From Emydura subglobosa (lineage: Eukaryota > Chordata > Testudines > Chelidae), in NCBI GenBank assembly GCA_007922225.1, contig ML679963.1, positions 7,287,984 through 7,351,983 on the forward strand: DNA of 64,000 nucleotides. Direction: 5' to 3'. Under the pieces are notes generated by a model. The model searched no databases, was not told the origin of the DNA, and saw only the letters and a list, made by a program, of their open reading frames with translations. Shown in pieces: positions 51,138 to 62,610 of the stretch. Positions within the stretch are counted from its first letter, which is position 1, and each line of letters opens with the position of its first letter. The position numbers were made by a program, and so were the translations under genes.

Positions 51138-54100
51138 TATAGACTTGATACCTGCTAAGAGCAGCTTTTGTGTCAGGGCCTACTCTAAAAGTTCTTACTA
51201 GCTGCACTGAAAGGAAGGGGTCCGAGTTCAGGCAGCCAGGGCTCTTCTTTAGAACAGATATTCTCTGTTTATTCAAAGCCCACTCTAGACACTGGTGACT
51301 TTGTTTTACAAAGTTTTACCTCTTTTTCTGTGCCAGAATGTGGTGGGGACATATTACAACCTATGCAATAAATCTACACTTTATCAGAAGGAGGGGAAAT
51401 CTATTAAAGTTAGGGTTTTGTATTTTAAATTTACATCAGAAGGAAGGAGCTGGCGCTGTTTATGTTGCATGATCCAGACTACAGTGAAAACAAAGGACTT
51501 GCAAGCAGAACTATCTGCCAGGCCAACACTGGCGTCAGTAAAGCAGCAACTCCAGAACAGACAGCCGACTCCCCAAGAACCAGCCTCCATTTGACAGAGA
51601 CACACCCTATGTGCAGTGTGGGAAGGATTCCCTTGCTTGTAAGAGAGCTAGTGTTTTATAGCTTAGTTATTCGATATACAAAGCTGTTTGGGGGTGGGGC
51701 CTGTATGTCAAGACTGCAGTGTGTGCGTTGCTTGAAGGGTCGGATTTGAGCCTGCCTGGATTAGTAGTCAGTGAAATTGCCTTGTTCTCCAGCGACCCCG
51801 TCAGCAATGCAAAATGTGAATACGGAGAGACTCCTGGGAGAAATGCATCCTGCCCTCCTCAGCTGGAGAGATGAAGGCCCTTAAGATGAGGCTTACTGTG
51901 GATATAAAAGTCACACCTTGGTCATTGAGATTCACCACCAAATGAAGAACGGGGCAGTTCTAGGCATGAAATAGACCTCACAGAGGGGCTAACTCTCAAT
52001 GAATGCCTCTGACTCCTAAGGGTCCAGCAGTCCCAAAGTAGAGTACCTGCAGTCTCAACCCTTCCAAGCAGTTTCTTTCTAAGGACTAGCCTATCTCGCT
52101 CCGAGATGGCATATTCCTCCTTGAAACCAAGGGCCTCTCACTAGCCCAACTACCACCTTTTAAAAGTCTGCTTCACTAATGAGGCCCTCGCTTCAAGGCT
52201 GACAACTCCTATACTCCCCATCCAGGAAATGGAAGTATTTTTCCTTCCTTCCTTCCTTCCACAGCTCAGTAAGAGCTCAGCCCTGCAAGGTAGTGATCAC
52301 TCGATCCACAGTCCAACACAGCATTTAAGCACATTCTTAATTTTAAGCACACAAGCAATGCTATTGAACAAATAGGACAATTCTCATGTTTTCCTGGTGC
52401 TAAGTGTTTTCCTGGCTCAGGACCAGGGAACTCAGCACTCTGCAGGATGGAGCCTTAACTGCTCCTTTCCCTGGCTGGGTGTGGAGTTTGAACACCCTGT
52501 CAGACAAAGGGGGAGTTAAAAAGAGGCTCTGAGAGAAGCACAGAGGCCCCCTGGGAGGGTGGGGGGGAATTGGTATTTCGTATGTTATGGGAGCAAACAA
52601 AAGTAACTGCAATTGCTATTTATCTCTGCTCCTGCAACTCAGAAACAGCAGAATAGATTTATCTTTCTTTACATTTAACAGTAAAAACTGTTGCAGGTTA
52701 AGGCCTTCCATATGCTGAGCAGCAGCCAAGAGTTTTATAATGGAACCTCTGACAGACCTTTAACTACAACACTGTAAACTGCCCTGCTATAATTATTCAT
52801 CATATTCATTTATAATTAGGAGAAAAAAATTAGCTCTGAAACTTGACAGGCAGAAAATGAAAGCAGAGAGGAGTGCCACATACGGAGACCAGCTATCAAC
52901 ATAGCCATCGATGCCACTGCATTGCTGACACCTCTTTCGGTTTATTTTTAACTCATGTTTGTAATGGAATGCCATAGTATTTGAACCAGCCTTTTTGTAC
53001 CAAATGGCAGGGCCAGATTCAGCTTTGTCCTACACCCCTTTGCACCAGTACAGTTAGTGCACAGAGGCAGTATTGCATGTGCAAGTTCATTCTCCGCACC
53101 CAGCTGAATAGCACCAGCAAAGGGACCCTCTATCCTAAGCACAGAGTCATATCTGCACCACCCACATAGACGCCTCCAACATAAGAGGTGTCCTAAGGCA
53201 TATGGGGCAGAAGGAGGTGTGGGTGGAGCAGTCCTGCACCCCTGAAATTTCTCACTTCTGCAATGATCATAGGTGCATGGCAGCAGGGAATACAAGTTAG
53301 GATGGCCCAGAGAGCTGGCATTGTGAAATAAGAGCAAAGATGCACAGCGCTACGACCACCATGAAGTGCAAGTTGGCAAGTGATTTGGTGCCGTATTAAT
53401 ATTTAAAGACACACATTCATTAAGATACAAGATACGGGGCAGAGAATAAAAACAGCCTGCAAAGAAACACACCAAACACAATGCAAGGAAACTAGTCAAG
53501 TACAGAATACGTCACTTAATGTAGCTATATCACTTAAAACTTTTAATGAACCTATCCACAGCCGTCATGATTTCTAAATGTGGACCCATTATTTTAAATA
53601 TTGTGGCAAATCAAAGCAATGCAGTGACACTGAAGTTTTCATATCCCCTAGTTGGGGGTCACCACACTACCCTAAAGTATAACATAGCAGCAGCTGTTCA
53701 AGCCAGTTCAGATGGACAAATTTAAAATGCTCTCTCTTGAGTTTGCTTTTCTCCCTTGCTGACTCAATTTTAGGGTGTTTATTAACAATTAAAACTTACT
53801 TAGCATTTTGTCCTTGCTCACTTCTTTTTCATGCATCTCTTTGTCAGGATGCCATCATCTTCTCCGAATTTAATTGTAATTAATTTAGAGGGAGATGTTA
53901 ATATTGGGAACAGAACCCAGGTTGTCGACATCCCCAGGCTAATGTTCTGCTAATGAAGTGAGCTAAAGGAGCAGCTCCATCAAAGCTTAGTACCCACAAT
54001 TAGACCGCTGGAGTAAATTACCCACAATTCCCTGGCAACTCCATATGAAGGCTGCTTAGCAGGACATATGCTGCACATCCTAAGGCACTGGAATAAATCA

Positions 54101-55214
54101 AAAGATAAAAAGCCAACTGAAGAAAATGAACAGAAAAAAGTATCAGAGGAAAGGAAAACACAGCAAAAATAAAGGGAAAAGGTAGAACAAATCAAACCAT
54201 ACAACCAGCAAACTTTCTTCTGCAAAGTGTCCCACACAAAAGACCAAGGGTACAGTACATATGTGTCATATTTAAACATCAATTTAAATTAAAAGTTGTA
54301 GCGAATACATGTTTCTGAATGTGCTCTTCAACCCAGAAATATCAGACAGTAATATAGGCACTGCTCTACCCCATAACTTAATTGAGCAGAGAGGCAAGGC
54401 AGGGGATGTAGGAGGGTGAAGTGCTGCTCCTCAGAGCACCATCCCTTTTCTCATTCAACCCCATGAAAGCCCCTCTGCTGAAGCTCTGCAAGGATTTGGG
54501 GAGTCTGGGCAAACGTTCTACCTATGTATTCCTCCTTCCCTAGGCTTCAGACATCTGCACTATGTAAATGCTGCTTGAAGCAGCATTGACTGTGCCTCCA
54601 TGCCCTACACTCACCACTACAAACAAGTCAAGTCAAGTCCAGGGTTGCTACCAGAGAAAAGGCAGCCCAGAGCAACAACATGGAGGTACAGCCCCCTGCA
54701 TAGAACTCTGAATTCTTTTTTTTCCCCTTCTCTCTCTGTGATCCCTGAACCCCTTCACTGAGAATAGTTTACAGGGTAGTTTGGTCACTTTCCTGGCTCT
54801 TCTGTCACTCTGTAAGAGTATCCAATCTGATTCAAATATGAGAAGTTTTTTTTTTTAAATGAAATAACCAAATATACAAATATTACTTTTCATTTATTTA
54901 TACCTTAATACAAAGAGAGTTTCTGTTGTATTTTCATTAATATTTGCATTCGTTTTCTCTTTGTAAATGTCATGTTCTTGGAACATACCAGTCTCAGACT
55001 CAAAGCAAAAACGGAAATAAAACAGGCTGTTTCAATATTTAACAACATCAGGAGGCCGAGATCTATGCAGAGTGGGAAGAAGGAAACTGTAGAACCTTTC
55101 ATGAATATAAATGTTTTCACAGAAATAAAGTTCAATGAAAACAAATATTTTTAAAAACTTTCCCTTTCTATGTTCAACCTTCCTTTCACCCCGCCCCTCA
55201 CTGCAACATTCTGC
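51138..55214. other. intergenic DNA, mostly unique
   Basis: No gene recognised. Holds (TTCC)5 at 52241-52260 and an AT-rich unique block at 53760-53910 ('aatttaattgtaattaatttaga') that could be conserved non-coding DNA. 52980-53250 has a weak palindromic repeat texture. Frames up to 129 codons resemble no family. Confidence 0.35.
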
Positions 55215-55330
55215 TAATGCAGTGGTTTTCAACATTTTTCATTTTCGGACCCCTAAACATTTTCAAACAGAGGTGCAAACCTCTTTGGAAATCTTAGACA
55301 GTCTGCAGACACTGACCACAGGTTGAAAAA
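55215..55330. mobile_element. hAT-type DNA transposon remnant
   Basis: 'gcagtggttttcaacatttttcattttcggacccctaaa ... ctttggaaatcttagacagtctgcagac' is a recognisable hAT/Charlie-like terminal region (CAGTGGTTTTCAA terminus) in sauropsids. Only one end is seen. Confidence 0.6.
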
Positions 55331-55599
55331 GTTTGTTTAATTTTTGAACACGACTCACCTTTGCTACTTCTATAGGAATTGGATTCTTTTGGCAATTCAG
55401 CAGTAACAATGAAATACATAAGATATCTTGGGAACAAGAGATGATACTTAAGGTGACATTTTTCAGAGCACTCAATTTTAAACCACTCTTTTTTTTTCTT
55501 CCACCATCTCCTCTTTATTACTAACTTGCTTCTGTATGGAAAATATAAAAGCAGCGGTAAGTATGTCAGCAGGAGAGTTTCTCCTGATGACATAGCGCT

Positions 55600-55710
55600 G
55601 TCCACACAAGTGTTTATGCTGGCAAAATGTATGTCGCTCGGGGGGGTATTTTTTTCACACCCCTGAGCAACAAAAGTTTTGCCAGCATAAGTGCTAGTAT
55701 AGACAAGGCA
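55600..55710. mobile_element. fold-back MITE
   Basis: TTATGCTGGCAAAA (55614-55627) and TTTTGCCAGCATAA (55677-55690) are exact reverse complements, and the centre 'gctcggggggt ... acacccctgagc' pairs further. Flanking 'gtccacac' and 'tatagacaaggc' are like other termini in this region. Confidence 0.75.
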
Positions 55711-55818
55711 TTACTAAACTTTAAAACTGTAAAGAGAAAGAAAACATTCACACATTTGATGTCACTACAATTATGAAATCATAACAATATTAAAATGGGA
55801 AACATCATACACTTAGAC

Positions 55819-55988
55819 CAGTGTTCTCAAACCTATTTATGATAGTTGGCTGCATATGCAGCTCCCTCTGTGTTATGTGGGCCGTATCCACACAATGTAA
55901 ACACTACCTGTATGGCCCTGAGGATACCACATGGGCTGCAGCTGTATGCTGACTGGGCCACAAGCAGCATACAGGTTGAGAACCACTG
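55819..55988. mobile_element. 170-bp non-autonomous hAT element
   Basis: The left end CAGTGTTCTCAAACCT and the right end AGGTTGAGAACCACTG are inverted with a few mismatches, matching the hAT-type CAGTGGTTCTCAA terminus. The flanking octamers are acttagac (55811-55818) and acctacac (55989-55996), 6 of 8 identical, as expected for an aged 8-bp target-site duplication. Confidence 0.75.
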
Positions 55989-57865
55989 ACCTACACAAAC
56001 TACTGCCCCTGTAGGAAGAGCTTTCGTATAACTACTTTCATATAACTACTTGATTAATAGCAATCTTTAAAAATAAAAACAAAAAAACACCCCTCTACCA
56101 AAAAGAGAAGTAACATCAATCTTAAGGTCATTAGAGAAGAACATTACTGTCTTTTAACCTACACGAGGCAGAAATGAAATAAATTTAGAAGTCATATTAG
56201 CATTACACTGAAAATATTTTCCTAATGGTAAATCATCATGATGCATATTTCTGTAAGAAAACAGCAATTTTTAATTAACACATGGGGGGAAAAAAAAAAA
56301 AGCCATGGCAGAGAATGGACACTGCTAAAGATGCTAGGCAACATTTTCAAAATATAAAATTTCAAAAGCACCTAAGTGACTTAGGTGCCTAAGGGCTTCT
56401 TTATACATAAAAGCTTTAACTCCACCTTGATAGTTAAAGTGGTATAGCCCTCTATCTCCCCAGGGTGCAGGAAGTTATACTGGCATAATTATAGATAGTA
56501 AGGGGAATAAGCTGATGTACATGTATCCACATGAGGAGTTATACTGTAAAGAGAGTTATACTTATACTGATATAACTACTTCAGAAAAAATTACGTCCCT
56601 AACTGAAAGAATTATACTGGTACAAACAGTGTGTAGACCAAGCCAAAATCCCATTTTCAAAAGTGACTTTGGCACTTAGGAGACTATGTCTGATTGACTT
56701 TAAGTGCTAAAACCCAGAAATCAAGTAAGGAGCTAAATATTTCTGTGGATTAGGGATTACCTATTTTACTTTTGAAAATGGGATTTAGGCAACTAAGTCA
56801 TTCAGGCCCTTTTGTAAATTTTACCCACTACCTTAAGAAAACATATGTATTCCTGTCTAGGTTTAAACATCAGAGAGGTAATTGCCTGCCAAAACAGCAT
56901 GTGATTTTAAAAATTACATGTTCCATTGATCTAATTACATGCTCAGAAATAAACAGCAGTTTAACTAAAGTCCCCAGAACAATAACATTCTATCCTCTTG
57001 CCAACATAAATGGAGCTGTGACATGTACCAGAAAGACACTAAAATGTAGGAAACAACCTGCATACACAAAACAATCTGATAACCTAAAACACAGTATTTC
57101 TTTCTTTTCTTGCTTCTTTCCATACGTATTTACTTCCCAATATTTTCCTTTTTTATCCGTGCTTTTTTCCCTTTAAGTTACTTGTATTCTCAAATTGTGC
57201 ATGGCAGTGATTGCATCTTCCCCTTCCTATGCCCCACTTCCTTATGTAGTTCTCTTGTTATGCACCACGGAGTGAAATCTACAAAGATGTGCACTATAGC
57301 ATACATGGTGCATACTGAATAAATTAATGGAAGAACTAACCCAGGAGAGAAATAGGTCTGATCACTGCATTGGTGATTGCAGTTAAATGCACATTTTAAA
57401 AATAAATTGCAGGGATTGAATTAGGTGCTCAACTTTTAAAGTTCCATGAAGAAATAGGGAACATAATGAAAAGTACCTAGTGATCTTAACAGAACATCAA
57501 GCTCTGACTTACCATGTCTATCATAGGCAAAACATGTGGTTGGATAAGAATTCATGAGCACACTACGGATATATAATTTGTTTTTAATTAATTGACAAGC
57601 TAAATCTTTGACAGCATTAAGGTAGCTTAATGTTAATCCTGATGACTGACTTTCTGTATTGGTACCTAGTGGAGAAGAGTAACCTAGAAATAATCTAAGA
57701 TACCTACATCATCTTTCCCCACTGTGATCTAACCAACCTGTAATGAACATCATCAGCTTACATTGAAAAGGAGGCTGAATATGTCAAATTAGAAGTGGTA
57801 GGATAAATTACAAGCATTGCCAAGAGTATACTATCTATACAATAGTTTCAGCAGTAGTAACTGAA
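55989..57865. other. intergenic DNA with a MITE-like element
   Basis: 56395-56645 is bounded by 'gggcttctttatacataaaagc' and 'cagtgtgtagaccaagcc', imperfect inverted termini, with internal 'ttatactggcataa' words. 56340-56400 and 56640-56790 share words with the hairpin family at 35235 ('ccattttcaaaagtgac'). 56790-57865 is AT-rich unique DNA; a 134-codon frame at 56772-57176 resembles no family. Confidence 0.45.
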
Positions 57866-58985
57866 GCCTGGTTTACACTTAAAACTTCAGTCAACATAAC
57901 TAGGCACTCAGGAGTGTGAAAAATCCATACATCCTAACTACCGTAGCAACACCAACTTAATTCCAGGTGTGGATGCAGGCACAGCTAAATTGGTGGAAGA
58001 ATGCCTCCATCAACCTAACTACCATTGCTTAGGAAGATGATGTTCCTATAGCGACGAAAAATCCCTTCCATTGCAGTATGATGTATCTAAACTATGTGGT
58101 TATGTCAGCATAACTACAGCGCAGAAGCTGTGCTGTGTAGCAGAGACGGCCTCATCTGTATAATAAAGACAATAATACTTCCTTTGTCCTTCTCTTTGGC
58201 TGTGCTACAAGCACTACAGCGGCACAGCTGCACCTACACTGCTGTAGTGCAGACACTTGTATCATCCTAGCAGTGTCTATACCCAGGGCTTAACTACATC
58301 TTTAAGGAGTGTGACCTTTTCACACCCCTGAGGGATGTAGCTAGGTCAACCCAAGTTTTAGGTATAGACCAGGCCTTTGTCTGTCTTATCTGTTTAGATA
58401 ACTTAGAGGCAGTCCTGTTTCATAGGACTGGTCTACACTAGAGTTTGGTTGACGAAAGTCTGCTTTTGTTGACAAAACAATGGAGGTGTACACACTGAAA
58501 TGCTCCTCCCACCAATGGTAACTCCCTTGCTGTGCCGACAAAAAAAAAAAAAAAAAAAAAAAAAAAGCACCTCAACAAGAGATGTAGGGCTTAACATCAG
58601 TATAATTAGAGCAAGTATAGACATTGCATTCCTTATATCAGCTGTTGGCTGTCATTCTTGCCAATTTCACAGCTCCACTGACAACAAAGCCGGGCAGCTA
58701 CAGCCCAGCTGTCCCCCACTTCCCGGGAAAGCTGAACAGCTGCCTCCTGGCCCCCAGCATGGAATGGGGAAGGAGGGGAGCAGCCAGCTGGGAACTTAAG
58801 AGTCTGTGGGTTCTCAGCTCCCCACCCTGCCCCTTAGGTCCATAGAAGCTCTTCTGGTGAGGATGCGCACCACCAAACCAAGGAAGGTAGTGTGGCCATC
58901 AGCCACCGCAGTAATTAACGCGGCAGCTGGAAGTCGACCTAACATAGGTCCATTTATATTTGCTGGGTAGACAAGGCCTTGGTAA
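57866..58985. mobile_element. cluster of three MITE-like elements
   Basis: 57866-58150 runs from 'agcctggtttacactt' to 'gtagcagagacggcc'. 58190-58380 contains the palindrome 'agcactacagc ... gctgtagtgc' (58210-58250) and 'tgacctttt cacacccctgagggatgtagctaggtcaac'. 58425-58985 runs from 'actggtctacactagag' to 'ggtagacaaggcc', interrupted by an A27 run at 58540-58566. All share the GTCTACA(C) terminal theme. Confidence 0.55.
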
Positions 58986-59149
58986 GCACCTGTGCAAGGA
59001 CGAGCACAGAACAGGCCTGAGCTCGCGTCTCAAGGCACTACCATGATTGTCCCACTGGCAAGCAGCCTCATGGGGCCCTAGGCCACTGGGGCAGCTGGAC
59101 TCCCCCCTCGTATTGCCTATAGGCAAAGTGCCCAGGCCCACCATGCCCT

Positions 59150-60850
59150 GCCCAGAGACCCCTCTGGGCTGCGCTCCTGGGGCAATGACGGGCAATGACG
59201 TTGAGCGGGCTCCAGATCCGGCCCCTCCGCCAGGGAGCGACCCGCTAACGCTTACGCGAAGCAGCGCAGCGCGCGGGCTGGCACCCAACGCCTGCCTATC
59301 TCAGGCCTACGGCGACGCCCCAGCCCAGCGCGCCTCAGGCCTGCCCCGCCCCCACGGCCGCCATCTACACCCCCTCCCCCGCTGCATTATGGGATGTAAC
59401 GCCTCGCCTTGGCGCCAACCTCTTCCCACGCGGTGCATGGTGGGATATACCCCTCCTCTCTCTCTTCCTCCTCCTCCCCCCCCCCAGCCGGGTCTTTTTC
59501 TTTGCATGCACTGCTCACCGGATGTGTGACGGCCCCAGCCCTGCAGCAGCTGAAGGGAATCTTTTCGAGCGCGGCGAATATTTGTCCCTAGGTGATACAA
59601 TTCATCGCACGGGCTGGTTTCTCCGGGTTGAGGACTGCGCTTGTCGGCACTGGTGGAGCTTCTAAGCTGAGGCTGCGAAGGGGCGGACTCCTTTTTTCTG
59701 ACTGACGCATGCGCCCTGGCGGTGGAAAGACACGGAAACTGTGTGCGCCGCCGAACGTCGAGTGTTGGAGTCGGCGCTGCGTGAGAGGGCGTTCGAATCC
59801 TTGCGCGCAGTGGGGCCGCGCGAGGGAACCTCAGGGAAGCGGTAGTCGCCATTTTGAAGCGGTTGTAGGGAGGTGTCGCGTGCGGCTGCTCCTGAGTGCC
59901 CGGCCCGTTTCCAGCGCTTACTCACCCGTTTACTCTCTCAGCTTCGGCCCATCACCGCCGCAGCCATTGCTGACCCTGCCATGTCCGGAGGGGGCGTGAT
60001 CCGCGGCCCAGCCGGTAACAACGACTGCCGCATCTACGTGGGGAACCTGCCGCCCGACATCCGCACCAAGGACATCGAGGACGTGTTCTACAAGTACGGG
60101 GCCATCCGCGACATCGACCTCAAGAACCGCCGCGGCGGGCCGCCCTTCGCCTTCGTGGAGTTCGAGGACCCCAGGTGAGGCACGCCGGGGCCCCGCTCCC
60201 TGGAGGCCGCCTCGCCCCCGGGACACATGCGGTTCCCCCCCGAGGCACCGCTGCCATCGGAGTCCCGCGGGCTCCTTGTGGGGCCTTCCCCCCACCAGCG
60301 TAGCCCTGCACGCTGCTCGTCTCCGGGAGAGGGGGTGTTGAGTCGGGCTACCTCTGATCCCACATGGCGGGCCGGCCTCGGGCGGTGCGAGGCGGCCTAA
60401 CGGGCCGCCCTGGGCCTCCCGTTGGGGAACCGCTTCCCTCCCGAGAAACCGCTACGTCCCTTCCCGCCCCCCATGGGTTGGGGGAGGGGACTCCCCCGCC
60501 GAGACACTGCCACATAGCCTCCAGTTCCCGGGAGGGGGGTGTCGCTCCCCCCAGCACATAGGTTGCTATGGGTTGGGTACGCGCACGTCTCAGGCAGCAC
60601 GTCTGCTGGCGGCCCCGGAGGCTGGTTTTTCTCTTCCTCCGCCTAGACCCTGCTCCAGCGATCTTGGCCGGCCCCGGCCTTCACTTTGGATTGTTACCCA
60701 CAGGGCCCTCGCTGACTGGCTTGGCCACGCTTGAGCGATTTAGGGCAAAGGGGGTACGCAGAGCTCCCTGGGGCTCAGTCTGGCAGCTGTTGGGGGGCGG
60801 GGCTGCTCAGTGCCTGCTGGCTGTGTTCCGGCGGGAAAATGGCTGCTAGG
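59150..60850 (+). promoter_or_regulatory. CpG island and promoter of SRSF1
   Basis: CpG density rises sharply at about 59150 and falls after 60850, covering the first exon and most of intron 1. It contains an NRF1-like GACGCATGCGCC near 59703, a YY1-like GCCATTTTG near 59848 and two ZNF143-like motifs on the minus strand (59384-59395 and 59435-59446). No TATA box is seen. A start near 59830 would give a 5' UTR of about 150 nt, but this is an estimate. The ZNF143-like motifs lie about 400 bp further upstream and could serve a divergent transcript. Confidence 0.8.
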
Positions 60851-62076
60851 GAACAAAGGGAGGGACCTGAGGCCTTGTGCCTCTGCAGTGCAGTGTGGCT
60901 GGGCCTCTGATCACTCGTCCTTTCTTTTGCAGGGATGCGGAGGATGCGGTGTATGGACGAGATGGCTACGATTACGATGGATATCGTCTGAGGGTAGAGT
61001 TTCCCCGAAGCGGCAGAGGCACAGGCAGAGGAGGTGGCGGAGGTGGAGGTGGTGGGGCCCCGAGGGGCAGGTATGGCCCTCCATCCCGGCGCTCTGAGTA
61101 CAGAGTAATAGTTTCTGGTAAGTTACTTAATGTTCTTGGTTTGCTGGGTTCTTACTGGTTCAGATGTGGTATGTTTACAGTCATTCCTTAATGGCGTAGG
61201 ATGCTGCAATTGTCACTTAGCCATATTGTATTTTGGTACTGTGTGCATTAATTTTTTAGCATCGTGCTACACAACCTCTGGTTTCTAAGAGGCAAATTAG
61301 TAACATTTTTTTGTATAGTGTACATATATGGATTCCTGTTGGAAGACATTCTGTCAACTCTAATAGGCAATTCCATTACCTTGACAGTATGAGGTGATGC
61401 TGTGTAAAGTAAACAATAAAAGTTTGCATTTGAAGTAATCTGTAACCTGCTTTTTGTTCAGGACTGCCTCCAAGTGGAAGTTGGCAGGATTTAAAGGATC
61501 ACATGCGTGAAGCAGGTGATGTATGTTATGCTGATGTTTTCCGAGATGGAACTGGTGTCGTGGAGTTTGTACGGAAAGAAGATATGACCTACGCAGTGCG
61601 CAAACTGGATAACACTAAATTTAGATCTCATGAGGTAGGTTTCATGCTTTTTTGGCCAGAATTGGATACACAGGGGTTAACAATAGGATTTGAAGGTAAG
61701 GACACAGTCTCTACTATACTAACACATACAGGTAGCTAAGTCTTATTTTATAGTAAAATTTGCATTTAAAAATTTGAGATCTATCTCTGCTTTTATATCA
61801 ATGTAATCAGTTTATCAGCATGCCTGACGAGACAGCTAAAAATCTTAGACCTTTCAATCGAAAGTTCTGTCTATTTAATAGGGAGAAACTGCCTACATCC
61901 GTGTTAAAGTTGATGGCCCAAGAAGTCCAAGCTATGGAAGATCTCGGTCACGCAGCCGTAGTCGTAGCAGAAGCCGTAGTCGAAGCAACAGCAGAAGCCG
62001 CAGTTATTCCCCAAGAAGAAGCAGAGGATCTCCACGCTACTCTCCCCGTCACAGCAGATCCCGTTCTCGTACATAA
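59981..62076 (+). CDS. SRSF1: serine/arginine-rich splicing factor 1 (SF2/ASF)
   Basis: A 248-residue nuclear splicing regulator that binds purine-rich exonic enhancers, promotes 5' splice-site choice and shuttles to the cytoplasm. Exons: 59981-60174, 60933-61117, 61462-61634, 61882-62076; introns 758, 344 and 247 bp, all GT-AG, and the phases join cleanly. RRM1 covers about residues 16-91, with RNP2 IYVGNL (18-23) and RNP1 [11 protein letters not shown] (51-61). A glycine-rich linker with nine glycines in a row follows. RRM2 (about 121-195) carries SWQDLKD (133-139), the mark of SR-protein pseudo-RRMs. The RS domain is 198-248, ending RSRSRT. The length equals the mammalian protein. From memory, only Y121, I124 and F153 differ from human. 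The start has G at -3 and an in-frame CpG-island 5' UTR; no upstream choice competes. Confidence 0.99.
60175..60932 (+). other. SRSF1 intron 1
   Basis: Starts GTGAGG and ends TTCTTTTGCAG, 758 bp, phase 2 (splits R65). GC-rich through most of its length and part of the CpG island; long frames in it on both strands are not coding. Confidence 0.9.
61118..61461 (+). other. SRSF1 intron 2
   Basis: Starts GTAAGT and ends TTTTTGTTCAG, 344 bp, phase 1 (splits G127). AT-rich, no repeats seen. Confidence 0.9.
61635..61881 (+). other. SRSF1 intron 3
   Basis: Starts GTAGGT and ends TATTTAATAG, 247 bp, phase 0. The acceptor has a weak polypyrimidine tract ('ttctgtctatttaatag'), which would favour occasional retention. 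Read-through from exon 3 adds 34 codons and stops at 61737-61739, before the RS domain. Confidence 0.9.
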
Positions 62077-62469
62077 ATGATTAGCAATGCTCTCTTTTTG
62101 TAGAACCCCATGTTGTACACAGTTTTCCTTTACTCAGTACAGTCTTTAATTTTTTTAATTCAAACTGTTTTATTCAAATTGGCTGAAGTGTTGAATTGCA
62201 TTCTTGTGTAATATCCCTAGTGAGTATTTGCTCCTTTAACATCAACATTCCCCTCATGTCTTTGGTAAATTGTATTTTAATTGATGTTATGGCCAGGATT
62301 GTTTAAATTTAGTTAAAGTTAACTACCCACACTATTTAGACTGTGGTATTGCTGTGTAAATGTCTGAGTGTTCAGCTATGATTTATACAAGCTGGGGATG
62401 TTGGGATATTTGTGGTTAACTTGTTTCTTCTGGGGGATCTTATATTTTACCTTGCCTTTTCATGTGTCT

Positions 62470-62610
62470 TTCTGTAGACATATCTGAAGAGATGGATTAA
62501 GAATGCTTTGGATTAAAGGATTGTGGAGCACATGTCAATCATTTTAGGATTGTCAAAAGGAGGATTGAGGAGGATCAGATCAATAATGGAGGCAATGGTA
62601 TGACTCCAAG
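62470..62610 (+). promoter_or_regulatory. GGA-rich block in SRSF1 3' UTR
   Basis: Repeated GGAT, GGAG and GGAGGA words ('ggaggattgaggaggatcag', 'ataatggaggcaatgg') sit in an otherwise AT-rich UTR. SRSF1 protein itself prefers GGA-type motifs, so this may be a self-binding site for autoregulation. Confidence 0.55.

Noticed and set aside
56772..57176. 134-codon plus-strand frame
   Set aside because: AT-rich chance frame; no homology, no repeats and no start context.
59047..59852. 160-codon plus frame and 181-codon minus frame upstream of SRSF1
   Set aside because: GC-rich island shadows with low-complexity peptides; they cover the expected promoter.
60348..60849. Several frames in SRSF1 intron 1
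   Set aside because: Intron 1 is clearly bounded by GTGAGG and TTGCAG, and the joined exons give full-length SRSF1.
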